Below the pieces are notes generated by a model, which was given only the letters and a program-made list of their open reading frames with translations, made no database searches and was not told the DNA's origin. From positions 135,929,657-135,993,656 of the forward strand of contig CM051459.1 in NCBI GenBank assembly GCA_028095005.1: a DNA stretch of 64,000 nt, in the 5' to 3' direction. Origin of the DNA: Rhynchospora pubera. Lineage: Eukaryota; Streptophyta; Magnoliopsida; Poales; Cyperaceae. Positions 1-11,578 of this stretch are shown piece by piece. Within the stretch, counting starts at the first letter, position 1. The number at the start of each line of letters is the position of its first letter. A program made the position numbers and the translations under genes.

Positions 1-219
1 GCAAATTTTTTGGGGACAAGCGGAATCGTATACAAGTCTTAATTTCTTCGTCTTTCATTAGAAGCAGGAAGGACGACCAAACTAACTCGCGTATATATCA
101 AGACTGTAGGAGCAACATTGGGCTAACTATATTTCAAATATCTTCTAGATGCAAAGATTTCAATCGCACAAACTTGAACAAAATATGACGAGGACCAAAA
201 ATTAATCAACACCAATCAA

Positions 220-2394
220 TCAGTTGTTGTTGTTGTTTGGTTTTCCGCTGATTCCTTCCTTCTGTTTTGTTCTATCAAGTTCCCCTCCTTCACAGTCGTC
301 CGTGCCGGAGCTCACCACTTCCACCTTTTTGTTCACTTGCACAGTTTGTCCGTCTCTAAATTTTGCGTAAATATCTCCTTTGTAGAAATTTCTCGTTCGC
401 CAAACCAATATCAACGATACTAAGGCACCAATAAATGTCACAATGGTGATTATGAGGAACGACTCCTTGAAGCACTGCACGCCCAAACACGTCAAGTCAC
501 CTTTCTTCCCTGTTGTATTCTGCTTTCGAGCTTCTTTGTCGTACAGATGGCCCGTGATCCTCACGTTGAGTATGTATGATCCGACTGGACTGGCAACGGC
601 TCCAAAGTTGTATAGTGTGGAATAGTATTTCAGGCCAAATATCTCTGATATTATGGCAAAAAGAAGAGGCCACTGTGCCCCGAAACAGAAACCAATGATG
701 ACTGAGGCAACATAGAGGCCTTGATTCACCCCGAATGCGATAAGGATGTGGCCGACACAGGAGAACAGAAGGATGACTGTCAGCATCAGTGGACGTGGGA
801 GTTTGTACCTATAATAAAAATATTACGATAACGCAATTTTAATTAAGAAGGAATATAATTTGCAGATGTAATTTAAACATACTAACTGTAGAAACTATGC
901 AGTAGAACAGAATTTGCTTTTAGCAAGTAAACATTGATAGTTTTTTTTACATTTCAAATACGTATTTTTTATAGAATGATATAAAGCTTTTTCGCAAGTT
1001 GACATCATATCTGATATGTTTATGGTATGTACGTCTTGCTTTTAAAGGCATAAAAAGAACTGATTACTTCTTGAAAGCACGTGGATGTGATTAGTGATAA
1101 CCCATGTGTATTTGACTTAATATCTCATAAATTAGAGTTGAGAAATTTGAGAATTCAGATATATATACCTTTCAAGGACGTATTCAGAGAAAAACCCGGA
1201 AACATTACGACCTGCGTAATTCCATATGCTGACTAGAGAGACAAAAGTGTTGATGCTCTTGGTGGGATAGCCCAACGACTGCCCGATCTGACCCATGTTG
1301 TCAACTGCTGTTAGTGTGCCACCAATACCACATATTGTAGCCAAAAAGAGGATTATCATGTCGACGCTGAAGAGGGCTTGCATGATCGTGTAATCTTCAC
1401 CCCTCGCTGGAGGATTAAAAGCACCGTTAACACTAAGACATCCCAAATTCGTGTTGGGCTCACTCTCAGTGTTTGGTTTAGTGATTTCATCAGGTTGTGA
1501 TGTTTGGTCTGAGACTGTAACAATTGTTATGGCTTTTTCAGGCTCTACTGGTTGAGTGTTTTGCCGATAGGTTTTCATCTCTTCTTGTGTGACCACATAG
1601 ATGGGGAAGAAGACAAGCAGGACGACAATGGTAGCTGAGATACTAAACTCGGCATGATTGAAGTTGAGTTGGTTCTGTACTATAATAACTACCATTAGGA
1701 ATGCTGCAAGAGCTATAGAAATATAAAGAAATTTAAAGAAGGTTTTCGTTTCTCCTTCACGATGGGTGTATGGTATGATTCGGATGGTGTAAACAAAAAT
1801 TATAGAAATGACAGCAGGTAACCATGCCATGAGGAGGACCAGAGACTCAGAATCACTGCCGTATAATGCTTGGTACAGTTGAGTATAAATTGCACCGCTG
1901 AGGCCAACAAAACTCTTGAGTAGACCTAGCACGACCCCTCGACTTTCTGGGAAGTTCTTCACAGCCGTGACAAGTGCACCGGTATTAGCAAACGATTGTG
2001 AGTTTGCACCAATACATATGTAAAGGCACATGAGCCAGACTTGGGGCCGGGCAGTTCGGCCGGTGATGGATAGGTATATCATGAGGTAACCAGCAAGGTT
2101 CATGCCTGCACCAACTAGCAGTACCACCCATGGTGGTGTTACCTCATTGATGAGTCCGGGAAGAATACCGACATTTGCACCGAGGTCTTTGAAGAAGCTA
2201 AGAGTGTTTAGGGTTTGTTGGTCATAGCCAAGGTTTTTCTTTATGTCTTTGGAGTATATACCAAAGATGTATGTACCGCCAGCTGCTGCCATGATGAGGA
2301 TGGAAGCAAAAAACATGAACCATCGGCCACGTAAGGCATGGAGAGAGAAGCTAAGAGGGCTAAAATTGGGCCCATTGCCTCCAGCAAATACCAT
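220..2394 (-). CDS. Nodulin-like / MFS transporter, two exons
   Basis: Exon 1 is 1169-2394 and exon 2 is 220-808, joined across a 360-bp GT..AG intron that splits an Arg codon (phase 2); the product is 604 aa. It belongs to the plant Nodulin-like (PF06813) plus MFS family (NFD4/RTP1-type), multi-pass membrane proteins whose substrates are mostly unknown. Visible family marks are the N-terminal RGRWFMFFAS, YIFGIYSKDIK and LGYDQQTLNTLSFFKDLGANVG motifs, the FANTGALVTAVKNFPESRG loop, a hydrophilic central loop of about 60 residues and a second helix bundle beginning near DYTIMQALFSVDMIILF. About 11-12 hydrophobic helices are expected. A TATATAC box lies on the minus strand at about 2453-2459, roughly 60 nt upstream of the ATG. 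It is a paralogue of the gene at 14689-16398. Family call is firm; substrate and exact localisation are unknown. Confidence 0.93.
809..1168 (-). other. Intron of the first transporter gene
   Basis: Donor GTATATAT follows ...CTTGAAAG and acceptor TTATAG precedes GTACAAAC, restoring ERYKLPRPL. The paralogue reads KHYRIPRPL at this place without interruption, which supports the splice. Confidence 0.92.
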
Positions 2395-2787
2395 GGTTAT
2401 CTTGTTAGGATTTGTACGTATTTGCTTGCCTAAATTCAGTTAGAGTGGTGAGTATATATTGATTAAGCAAGCGCTGATTAAGAAGTGGAAATGGAACTGT
2501 GTGTTAGTGTGTCATGTGTTTGGACTTTGAACTAGGGAAGTTTGAAGATTCTATCCGGAGGTAAGAACCAGGAAAGGGGTATTGACTAACTAAAATACTG
2601 AGACTTGGCTTATAGGCAACACTGAGAGGCGCTGAAAGGGATTGCTGTTGACTTGCAAGGTGGAAACAGACTCTTAACTTGGACTACAACTGAAATTTCT
2701 TTGCGGCAATCATAGTGTATGTCGGGTTGCTAGTCACGATGTATTTCTTGAGTTGGTCTCTAGCTAGCCATATACATATATCGTTGA

Positions 2788-3235
2788 GAGGAGGGTTCAT
2801 TGCGCACAATTTAAATGTCTCCAAATGTTCAAAAACTCATTTTTTGGTTATTTTTTCGAAATATAAAATTTAAATTTCGAATTCAAACCGTTAATAAAAT
2901 CTTATTTGTTATAAAATTTAAATTTTGAATTCCAATTTTGATATAAGTTTTTATAAATTTGAAATTTATTTGGTACTTGATCAAGAGGCTAAAATATGAA
3001 CAAATTAGAATTAATCTATCATATTTAACTAGATTCGTTCAATATTCAATTTCTTGATTAAGTATCAAATCAACTTCAAAATTTATAAAACTTATATGAA
3101 AATGCATCGCTAGTTATATCGAATAAGATCAACGGTTTAGATTTAAAATTTGAATTTTATATTTTGTAAAAGTAATCAAAAAGTGAGTTTTAGAATATTT
3201 AGATGCATTAAAATTATGGACACCGGAACCTTCTC
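2788..3235. mobile_element. MULE-type MITE with 9-bp target duplication
   Basis: A 448-bp AT-rich element with inverted ends (GAGGAGGGTTC... and the complement of ...GGAACCTTCTC). It is flanked by TATCGTTGA (2779-2787) and TATCGTTAA (3236-3244), 8 of 9 identical, the length typical of Mutator-like elements. The arms stay recognisably complementary for more than 100 bp. No ORF. It sits about 390 bp upstream of the transporter ATG, in its likely promoter region. Confidence 0.75.
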
Positions 3236-3244
3236 TATCGTTAA

Positions 3245-4224
3245 ATCACCTACAAAATATTTTTTTACCTATGTTGTATGGTTATAATTAAGAAATAATA
3301 TATACTAATTGTGGTGCTTTCCTGGCTATTTCCGTATTTCAAATCCAAGCGCAGTAAATTGTTGCACATGGAAATTGGAAAGTGCAAATCACAGAAGAAC
3401 CCCGCCGAGTTGATTGGTCCAGTTATTTATTGGACCGTATGAACGATGAAGTGAATGATGGTACTTTGATTGCGTAGGGAAAATATGCAATTGTAGATGT
3501 TGAAAAAAAAAAAAAATTAAATATAAGATTCGGATTTGCCCTGAGATGAAACTTGGGCAATTTCGATTCGGCCAGCTGCAGGTATTATATATTAAAAATT
3601 ACCACGTGAACATGAGTAAATGATAGAGGATAATGCAATAATTCGATAATACTCTACTTAGTATTAATTGCTCCAGTACTTTCTTTCATGCATATCAATG
3701 TACATATTTTCTTGAAGATTTTCCCAACAAATAGAAAAAAATTTCTTGAAGATAAAATAAGCTTATTTTTTTTAAAGGAAAATCATTATATTTTGTTTTA
3801 GGCATAAAGTTAACAAATACTAAATATGAACTATGTATAAAGAACCACTTTAACCGAAATCAACAAAATATATACTTCTGAGCATGAATTTCAGTATTTT
3901 AGCTAGCAAACAGATTTTCTAATTTCAATTCTTATTTTTATGATCTCCTGCATAAGTCATATATATTGTTTGATTAAAAAACTAGACAATGAACCTTACA
4001 AAAAAAAAAAAAAAAAACTAGACAGTGATTTTCATTATCTTGTGCGAATTAAAAATAGAAAAATAAATGTTCGGTACGTATATCAAATTAAGGAGTATGG
4101 GTTGCTATTTAAAGGCGCCCTATCATGTTAGTTGCGTACAAATTTTATTCTTGTGGGTTAGGATTACAATTAATTGAGTTGGAATAAGGTTCTCTTACTT
4201 TTTCTCATTTCATTATAAATCAAA
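3245..4224. other. Intergenic, no gene seen
   Basis: AT-rich sequence with A-runs near 3500 and 4000. I see no coding frame with family signatures, no RNA gene and no clear element boundary. Confidence 0.5.
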
Positions 4225-5002
4225 CTAGATAAGGGGAGGCGGCTTCGCCACAATTTGATAAATTTTATTGGCTAAATTTGTCAATATATAAAGAAATATA
4301 TATTTTTAATATATCTATTTTATATCTACTTTATATATAAAAAACTATCTTAGATGATTGGTTCAACTATTTTTAATATATTTAACCAAAAAATATTTTT
4401 AATTGAAAGCAAATGCAGTCACAGTTTTTAATTAAGAGTAAACTTCTAGAATATATTCAGATTTATCGATCAACGAAAATTGAAGGGCTCAGATTGCATG
4501 TCGTATGAGGGGATATATATATATATATTTTTTCTATAGATTAGGCTTGAACTACCTTAGACTTCCAAATATATCTACTTAGATTTTCAAATATATTTAA
4601 TTTTTAAATTAAATAATGATTGGTACAACTATTTTTAATATATTTAACCAAAAAAATATTTTTAATTAAAAGCCAATACAGTCACGGTTTTTAATTAAGA
4701 ATGGTAAATTTCCAGCATTAATTCAGATTGATCGATCAATGATAAATTGGATGGATCAGATGCATGTCGTATGAGGAAATATTTATTTATTCATTTTTTC
4801 TATAGATTAGACATGAACTACTTTAGACTTTCAAATATATCTATCTTAATATATCTATCTTAGATTTTTAAATATATTTAATTTTTAAACTATTTTTAAT
4901 TTATAGAAATAACACTGTAAAAAAATTGACCCTATTTTTTACTGTATTTTAAACTTTAAAAGGAGGTCACGCCGTCACGGGTTTTAATATATATATCTTA
5001 GA
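4225..5002 (-). mobile_element. Short non-autonomous Helitron
   Basis: Read on the minus strand the element begins TCTAAGATATAT at 5002, preceded by host A, and ends ...CTTATCTAG at 4225, followed by host T. It therefore lies between A and T as Helitrons do. A short GC hairpin (GGCGAAGCC) precedes the terminal CTAG by about a dozen nucleotides, the expected 3' subterminal structure. It contains a two-copy tandem repeat and no replicase/helicase frame, so it is non-autonomous. Confidence 0.72.
4354..4880. repeat. Two-copy tandem repeat, about 262 bp
   Basis: The block starting TGATTGGTTCAACTATTTTT near 4354 recurs as TGATTGGTACAACTATTTTT near 4616, each followed by the same order of motifs (TTTAACCAAAAAATATT, CAGTCACGGTTTTTAATTAAG, GCATGTCGTATGAGG, TTCTATAGATTAG). 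Internal to the Helitron. Confidence 0.8.
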
Positions 5003-5598
5003 TTTATCGACCTTCAATTAAAGATCAATTAATATAGAGTTTAAAGTAATTCGAACATGAATCAAGTAATTTGTACTCTATACGAGATCAATAGTAAGAC
5101 TTTTTATATTCATCTTCATATTATACTAAAAATATAGAACGTAAGTAATATTATATAGGGAAAAAATTATTTAATTACTAATATTATATAGTTCTTTTTA
5201 GGAAACTAGAAAATATAAGAATTACATACAAAAAAAAAATTAAGAAGCTCATTGTAGAAATTAAATAACATAATTCCATAAGATGCTACATCGACTGGGC
5301 TTCGACTTGACCAAAGTGATTTCGAAGTTTGAACTAGAGTTCGGTTCAATATCGTACCGGCACCTCTACCGGTCAGATGACCGAAATACGATATTTTCTG
5401 GTATTTTTTGTAATAATACTGGATACATCCGTTTCACTACCGTTACAGTTTCTAGTATTACCGAAATTTTGCCGGTATTAGATACGCTATTGAATAAGAC
5501 CAAACTACGAAAAACGAGATAGTCCTTTCTTAATTTGATGCTCAACTGGTTCGCATTTTAAAATTAAGGCCGATTTTAGCAACACTTCGCAACTAACC
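5003..5598. other. Intergenic, no gene seen
   Basis: AT-rich stretch with a 79-codon chance frame at 5283-5522 that resembles no family I know and contains TACCGG-rich dispersed motifs. Nothing supportable. Confidence 0.4.
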
Positions 5599-5601
5599 TA
5601 A

Positions 5602-5739
5602 GGCTCTGTTTGGATAGGTGTGGGAAGAAGGGAAAAAGGGAAGAAGTGAGAAAAAGTATTGAGAAGTGTGTAACTTTGTGAAGAGTTTGGATTGTTTATA
5701 AAATTTTTTTCTTCCTTCTTCCTATATCCAAACGCACCC
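5602..5739. mobile_element. Tourist-like MITE (family A)
   Basis: 138 bp, ends GGCTCTGTTTGGATAGG and (complement) GGGTGCGTTTGGATA, flanked by TAA on both sides (5599-5601, 5740-5742). A 3-bp TWA duplication with GG..GTTTGG ends fits PIF/Harbinger (Tourist). The interior is purine-rich (GGGAAGAAG) then pyrimidine-rich. Relatives occur at 38680-38822, 61613-61912 and 61674-61830. Confidence 0.82.
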
Positions 5740-6159
5740 TAAAAGAATAAAGTATTTATAATTTTTTTTTATTATTTGTCCAATTTCAGTTCTGAAAAAA
5801 TTAGTTTTGATCAAGCTTAAAAAAAAACTCCATTTTATCTAGTTTTATCGCCGTTTTATTTAGATTTTGTTCATACAACACAACGATTTGAACGTCATTT
5901 TATCACTGCACAATTATTTTACCAACGATGAATGTTAAATCACCATCCAACCACTAAACCACACAAATTGTATTTTAAAATCTTGATTTTGATTTTATAA
6001 ATTAAATAAAATATTTTCAATGTACAAAACAATTCAAGCTACCTATGGGAATGTTTGACATGCATGTGGTTAGTTTAATTTCTAAATTAGTAAACTAATT
6101 TGTTAACTTTAAATTGCCCTAAATTAATAATTTTAATTTTTGATCCCACAATCGATCCC

Positions 6160-6801
6160 ACATACAGCCGATCCGAAGCTTTCAAATTGTTCTCCATATT
6201 GAAATCTCCTACGAAACTAAAATTTATATTTTTTCGAATTTTTTTACTATATATTATGCTCTTTTAAAAAAACATTGTAAAAGAGTTGTAAATGAGTATT
6301 TCTGGCCCTTCAATTTGAAAATAGCATAATATATAGCAAAAAAATTCGAAAAAATATAAAATTTGGTCTTGAAGGATATTTTTACATGGAGAACAACTTG
6401 AATGGTTTGGATCGACTGTTTGAATTTTAGACCCGTATGCTAGAGTCGTTTCTGAAAATCTAAAATTCAAACAGTCGATCCAAACCATTCAAGTTGTTCT
6501 GCATGTAAAAATATCCTTCAAGACCAAATTTTATATTTTTTCAAATTTTTTTGCTATATATTATGTTATTTTCAAATTGAAGGGCCAGAAATACTCATTT
6601 ACAACTCTTTTACAATGTTTTTTTAAAATAGCATAATATATAGTAAAAAAATTCGAAAAAATATAAATTTTAGTTTCGTAGGAGATTTCAATATGGAGAA
6701 CAATTTGAAAGTTTCGGATCGGCTATATGCATTTTAGATTGTGACAAACGACTCCAGCATACGGGCTATCTATATGCTGGAGTATACTTTAGCCAATCTC
6801 T
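6160..6801. mobile_element. Rearranged MITE forming a long hairpin
   Basis: 6163-6430 and 6458-6725 are nearly perfect inverted copies (about 268 bp each) around a 27-nt loop holding CCGTATGCTAGAGTCG. The right end (CTGGAGTATACTTTAGCCAATCTC) is the terminus of the intact relative at 47264-47673. The left terminus is replaced by an inverted copy of the right half, so this looks like an inverted duplication inside the element. The 74-codon frame inside is not a gene. Confidence 0.8.
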
Positions 6802-6892
6802 ATATATATATATATAATTATATATAGACGCACGCGCACACATAAACATATATATATATATAATTATATATAGACGCGCGCGCACACATAAA
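6799..6892. repeat. Short tandem duplication with AT and CG dinucleotide runs
   Basis: A roughly 50-bp unit (TATATATATAATTATATATAGACGC then CGCGCACACATAAAC) occurs twice next to the MITE end. Confidence 0.7.
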
Positions 6893-7380
6893 CGCAACTT
6901 GTAAGGATCTCTTGGACGATTCTATCAGCATACATTAAAACTTGAGCTGATTTAATAGATTAATTATCCACCTCAGCCTGAATTGGAACTTGCTCTGATC
7001 ATCATTGAATTAATACTTGATGTAGAAATGCCGAAGGATAGTTACGTGTTTTATTCAATTATGAATTGTACGCCAAAAATCACAGAGCCACTAATTTTTA
7101 TCCGGTCTGGATTTTTTCTGTAACACATTTTCTTTTTGTTGTTTTTTTTTTCATGGAAGCAAACATATTACGATTTGAATAGACGTGTAACATGTACTAT
7201 GCGCACCAATTTTGTCTTTTTTTTTAAAAAAAAAGTAGTCAACAAATATGTCTGCTCAAAAAAAAGAAAGAGAAGAACTCTTTAAAGATTAATTTACTGA
7301 TAAGGGGTCGAAATAGCCGACTACAAATAACTATGATTAAGTAGTGATGGTCTAGACGGAAGTACGGAACAGTAAATTAG

Positions 7381-7414
7381 TTGCCTACGGGCTGTTCCTT
7401 CAAAAAAAAAAAAA
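7381..7414 (+). mobile_element. LINE/SINE 3' tail with poly(A)
   Basis: GCCTACGGGC then about 10 nt and a run of 16 A. The GCCTAYGGGC signature just before poly(A) is shared with the LINE ends at 11579, 21040, 25925 and 29341 in this window. Upstream extent unclear. Confidence 0.5.
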
Positions 7415-7624
7415 AAACATTAAATTAGTATTAATTTTCAAATATATTAAGATGTGTACATCATCACGAAATACATACTAGCTAGGGTTACGAGTATTTT
7501 TTTGTTCGACATCTATAAATATTTCGCAGCTAAAAATATAATTTTGCAAATTGCGAGTTGCAACCGTTTCATTTTTGTACTCACTTATTATTATATATTG
7601 ACAAATAATTAAATTCAAAGAAAC

Positions 7625-8107
7625 TGTTGGAATATGATGCTCCAGAAGATGATAATCGGAATGGGATGCATGATATTGACAGACACTGGGTGTACCTCAT
7701 AAGATCGTGTCCTCAGATGCATGGTATTGATAGAGAAAGATAGTTTTGTTCTTATTTTGAGGTATCTCACAAAAAGTAAAGAATTTTTGAAAATATTTAA
7801 AGAAAAATGAAAGAATCTACACAAGGAAGGCGATGATTGATTGGCAAACATTAGATTTGATTTTTTAAAAATGTGTTCAAATATTCTTTTCTTTCTTACA
7901 TGACTGTATTTTGGGGAAAAAACTTATTACTTTTCTATTTATTTTTCTCTTCTTGTGTTATATCAACTCAATTATTCAGAAAAATAATAAAAAATAGTGT
8001 ATGTGTGGAGAATGTATGCACCAAGTTGGTATTGAACATTATTAAATTTCATGGCTATTTTTATCTGTGCACTTTATTATTTTTTTTAAATTCATTATAT
8101 TGAAACA
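7625..8107 (+). mobile_element. LTR-like repeat, copy 1 of 3
   Basis: Begins TGTTGGAATATGATGC and ends ...TTGAAACA. Shares its whole length with copies at 8527 and 9336 (landmarks: ATAAGATCRTG, CACAAGGAA, TTCTTTTCTTTCTTACATGA, TTATATCAACTC, AATAATAAAAA). The TG..CA ends, roughly 480-bp length and recurrence with short intervening sequence suggest the LTR of a small retrotransposon. No protease or RT frame. Confidence 0.6.
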
Positions 8108-8526
8108 ATTGCATATGAAAGTCACCAAATATTTCTGTAAGGGAGACTTGATGTGAGTAGAAAATTTGATGTCAATAGAGAGACTTTCACCAAATAATTT
8201 TGTAAGGGAGAGTTGATGTGAGTAGAATATTTAATGTCAATAGAGAGAAGATAACCCAAGTCAGGTCATGTGATTTGAAAGGACTTCTTGACTATCGTGG
8301 TGCACATGTTGTGTTAAGATGGCATGGGCCAGGAATGTGTGGGCTGATAGGTATTGTTAGTTTGGAACAAGAACATGAAGACCGATGATTGTCTGGGCGG
8401 TGATGTATGATCGTCACTTAGGAGCATGAGTGAATGCTTGTGGTTATTGGTCTAGTGAAGTGTAGGATTCGGCGACAAACTTGGCAAGTTGTCATGACAA
8501 GACTGTGCATGTCTACTTGTGGAGAA
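8108..8526 (+). mobile_element. Short internal region between LTR-like copies 1 and 2
   Basis: Contains a tandem duplication of about 70 bp (TCACCAAATATTTCTGTAAGGG... / TTCACCAAATAATTTTGTAAG...). It ends with a conserved block GTAGGATTCGGCGACAAAC ... CTTGTGGAG just before the next TGTTAG, as a polypurine-type boundary would. No gag/pol coding sequence. Confidence 0.5.
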
Positions 8527-8922
8527 TGTTAGAATATGATACAGAAGAAGATCGTACATGGGATCGGATGCATGGAATAGACATACATGGGTTGTGCTGC
8601 ATAAGATCATGTCTTGGATTAGATGCATGACACTGACAAAAAAGGACAATTCTTACCTTATTGGATGTATCTGAGAGAAGTGGAAAGAATCCTTGGAAAT
8701 ATTTAAAGAAAAGAAAAGAACATACACAAGGAAGGTGATGACTAATTGAAGATAATTTGATTTGACTATCTAAAGATGTGTTCATATATTCTTTTCTTTC
8801 TTACATGATTATATTTTGAGAAAGAAATTATTATGTTTCTATTTATTCATCTTCTCTGTTTGTGTTATATCAACTCTGACATTAATAGAAAATAATAAAA
8901 ATAGTGTGCATGTGTGTTGAAA
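8527..8922 (+). mobile_element. LTR-like repeat, copy 2 of 3 (3' end lost)
   Basis: Begins TGTTAGAATATGATAC and follows copies 1 and 3 until about AGTGTGCATGTGTG. The last 100 or so bases present in the other two copies are missing. Confidence 0.58.
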
Positions 8923-9335
8923 CAAGGATTTGGTCGGTAGTGTTTATCGGTTTGGGCGGCGGCATGTTCTGTTGCTTTGGACCGTAGCTATTTGCCTGCG
9001 ATTGTTGACATAATTGGCGGGATGGAACATCCAAAAGAATTTGAGGCTGGTGTTTTCTGGTTTAGGCATCGGTATGTATCGTTGCTTTGGATCGGTGCAT
9101 CCATGGGTTGGTCAATTAATACGTTTTGGACTTAATCACTTTCTATAGGATGTATAGAATCTGCTAGTTATGGATTTGGAGTTGAGGGAGTTGCATATCC
9201 AATGAAGAATGGTTACTCTCTTAAAAACATGATTTGGAGTTGCTTGACGGAGGAGTCAAAATGACGAATGTAGGATTCAACAACAAACTTCTCAAGTTGT
9301 CATGACAAGAATGTACATGTCAACTTGTGGGGTAG

Positions 9336-9838
9336 TGTTGGAATAGGATGCTGCAGATGATCATACCCGGGATTGGATGCATGTCATTGACAGATACGGA
9401 CTGTGCCGCATAAGATCATGCCCTAAATCAGATGCATTGCACAAACAAAAAAGGACAATTCTGTTCTTATTTGGAGGTATCTCAAGGAAGAGGAAATAAT
9501 CCTTGAAAATATTTCAAGAAAATGAAAAAAAACATACACAAGGAATGCAATGACTTGATTGACGAGAATTTGATTTTATTATTTGAAATGTATTCAAATA
9601 TTTTTTTTCTTTCTTACATGATTGTATCTTGGAAATAAATTATTACTTTTCTATTTATTCATCTTTTCTCTTTGTGTTGTATTAACTCAATTATTCAAAA
9701 AAATAATAAAAAATATTGTGCTTCTGTGTGGAGGTCATAGACACCTAATTGGTGTTGAACTTCATTGAATCTCGTGTCTATTTTAGTCTGTGTGCTTTAT
9801 CGATTTTTGAATTTATTGTATCGAAATTCTTAGATGCA
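9336..9838 (+). mobile_element. LTR-like repeat, copy 3 of 3
   Basis: Begins TGTTGGAATAGGATGC directly after AACTTGTGGGGTAG, a plausible polypurine tract, and ends near ...TTAGATGCA. The interval 8923-9335 carries the same GTAGGATTC..CAACAAACTT...CAAGTTGTCATGACAAGA block as the preceding interval. Confidence 0.58.
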
Positions 9839-10023
9839 CAATTCGTGTGCCGTGACACTCGAATCGTGCCTTCCTGACCTGAAAAATTTATTCTGATGCA
9901 ACTGAAACTTAATAATACTGTTGTCTATTAGACTCATTGAAAATATGTATGGACAAATGCCAGAGATGAGAATTAACGAGACTGGTTTTTTCTACATCAA
10001 TGTTCCTTGTTAATATCGTGTTA

Positions 10024-10462
10024 CACTATGTTTGGTTCCATGATATAGAGTGAGAAAATAAGAAAAATATATGGGCTGTTTGGATCGCTTAGGAATTTGG
10101 AGAATTTCTCTAAATTTCTCAAATTCCAACTTCCATCCAAATGCCTCCATAAAGAGGAAAACAAAGGATGAAATGGAAAGTAAAATAATTTTAATTTTTG
10201 TTTGGATGAATAATTAATGAAGGGAAAAATAAAATAATTTTTTTTGGTCAATCTCATACCTGTAATTTCTCTTCCTCTCCATTTTTTTTCCGATTTGGAG
10301 GAGAACAAATTTGCACATAAAAGAAAATTCCTGAAAAAAACTTTTTTCTCTCGCGAAAACATTTCTTTTTCTGTTTTTTTTTTCCATCCAAATATGTAAA
10401 ATTTCTAAATTTCAGCTCCAATTCCATTTCCTCCCTCTCTTTACCCCGAAGCAAACACAGTG
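10024..10462. mobile_element. Tourist-like MITE, 439 bp
   Basis: Ends CACTATGTTTGGTTC and (complement) CACTGTGTTTGCTTC, with TTA on both flanks (10021-10023, 10463-10465). A TTA duplication with GTTTGG-type inverted ends fits PIF/Harbinger. A second GTTTGGAT..ATCCAAA pair inside (about 10074-10146) may be a nested smaller copy. The ORFs across it are chance frames. Confidence 0.78.
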
Positions 10463-10465
10463 TTA

Positions 10466-11578
10466 ATGTCGAATGGGAAATTTGCTGATTTCTCGAAATG
10501 GACAGTTATTTGTAGACAATTCTCGAATTCCGAATTTGGAAATCTCTAGCTTCAATCAATAATTCAATTTTGGACAAAAAGGCTGCTAGAGAGAAGTAAC
10601 TAAAAAATACCTTGATCTTAGAACTTTAGGAAACGGATATATTCTTCTCATAAAAATCAATAACATTTAAAACCTTATATAAAAAGAAACTTGCTTGTAG
10701 GAGAAATGATAAGCGGTCGCTCATATATATCCTCAGTGTTTTTTTTTTCTTTTACTTTTGTACATTAAATTCGTTTTCTTGATGTTCACTTTTTTTTCCC
10801 CTTAGTATATGTAAGTAGCGAACATTTCGAATGTGCACTCCCTCAAAGTCAACAAACAACAAATCAAAATTTTCAAAAGTTGCAATCCTGGTAGACTATA
10901 GTAAATCTTCTAGATGATCCACATTTATCAGCAGAGAACTATCCGTTATGGAATTATAATTTTTCTAAACGAAAGTGAAAGCCACCAATCTTCAGATACA
11001 TATACATATTTTCAATGGGAGTTTTGTTAGTTTATGTCTGTCGATTACCTCTAGCAGACAGATGCAATTATTTTGTTTTCAATGAATTTACGTATACGTA
11101 AGACATACATTAGGACTACGTACGTACAAATTAGTCTAGTATCAAAGAGTTTATTCTAATTAATTTAGCTCGATTTAATTATGAACTAAACTAATGTAAA
11201 TTTGATTGAGCTATTATAAGCTATTTTAGTGCAATTATCTAATTGATAATAATGTTATTTAAATAACATATATAAATATAAACACGTTTTTTCGGGAATA
11301 CAATACACATTATGAGCGAATGCAATTCATATATATATATATATATGGTCGAATTTTTGACAAATTAATTTTTAACTTCGTCAATTTGAAGGATAATTGC
11401 ATTATGTGAATCATATTTGCTTAAATATATTGTGTTAATAAAATTGATGTTTGATTTGTCAAAATTCTTATGATACAAAATAACAATTCTTGCAAATGAT
11501 GAACAGGAAGAAGGTATTAATAATGAATGATCCACACACATCCACGTGTGACTATAGAAAATTATTCTGTTATTCATA
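10466..11578. other. Intergenic, no gene seen
   Basis: AT-rich, with a short TA run near 11330-11346. No supportable coding frame or element boundary. Confidence 0.45.
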
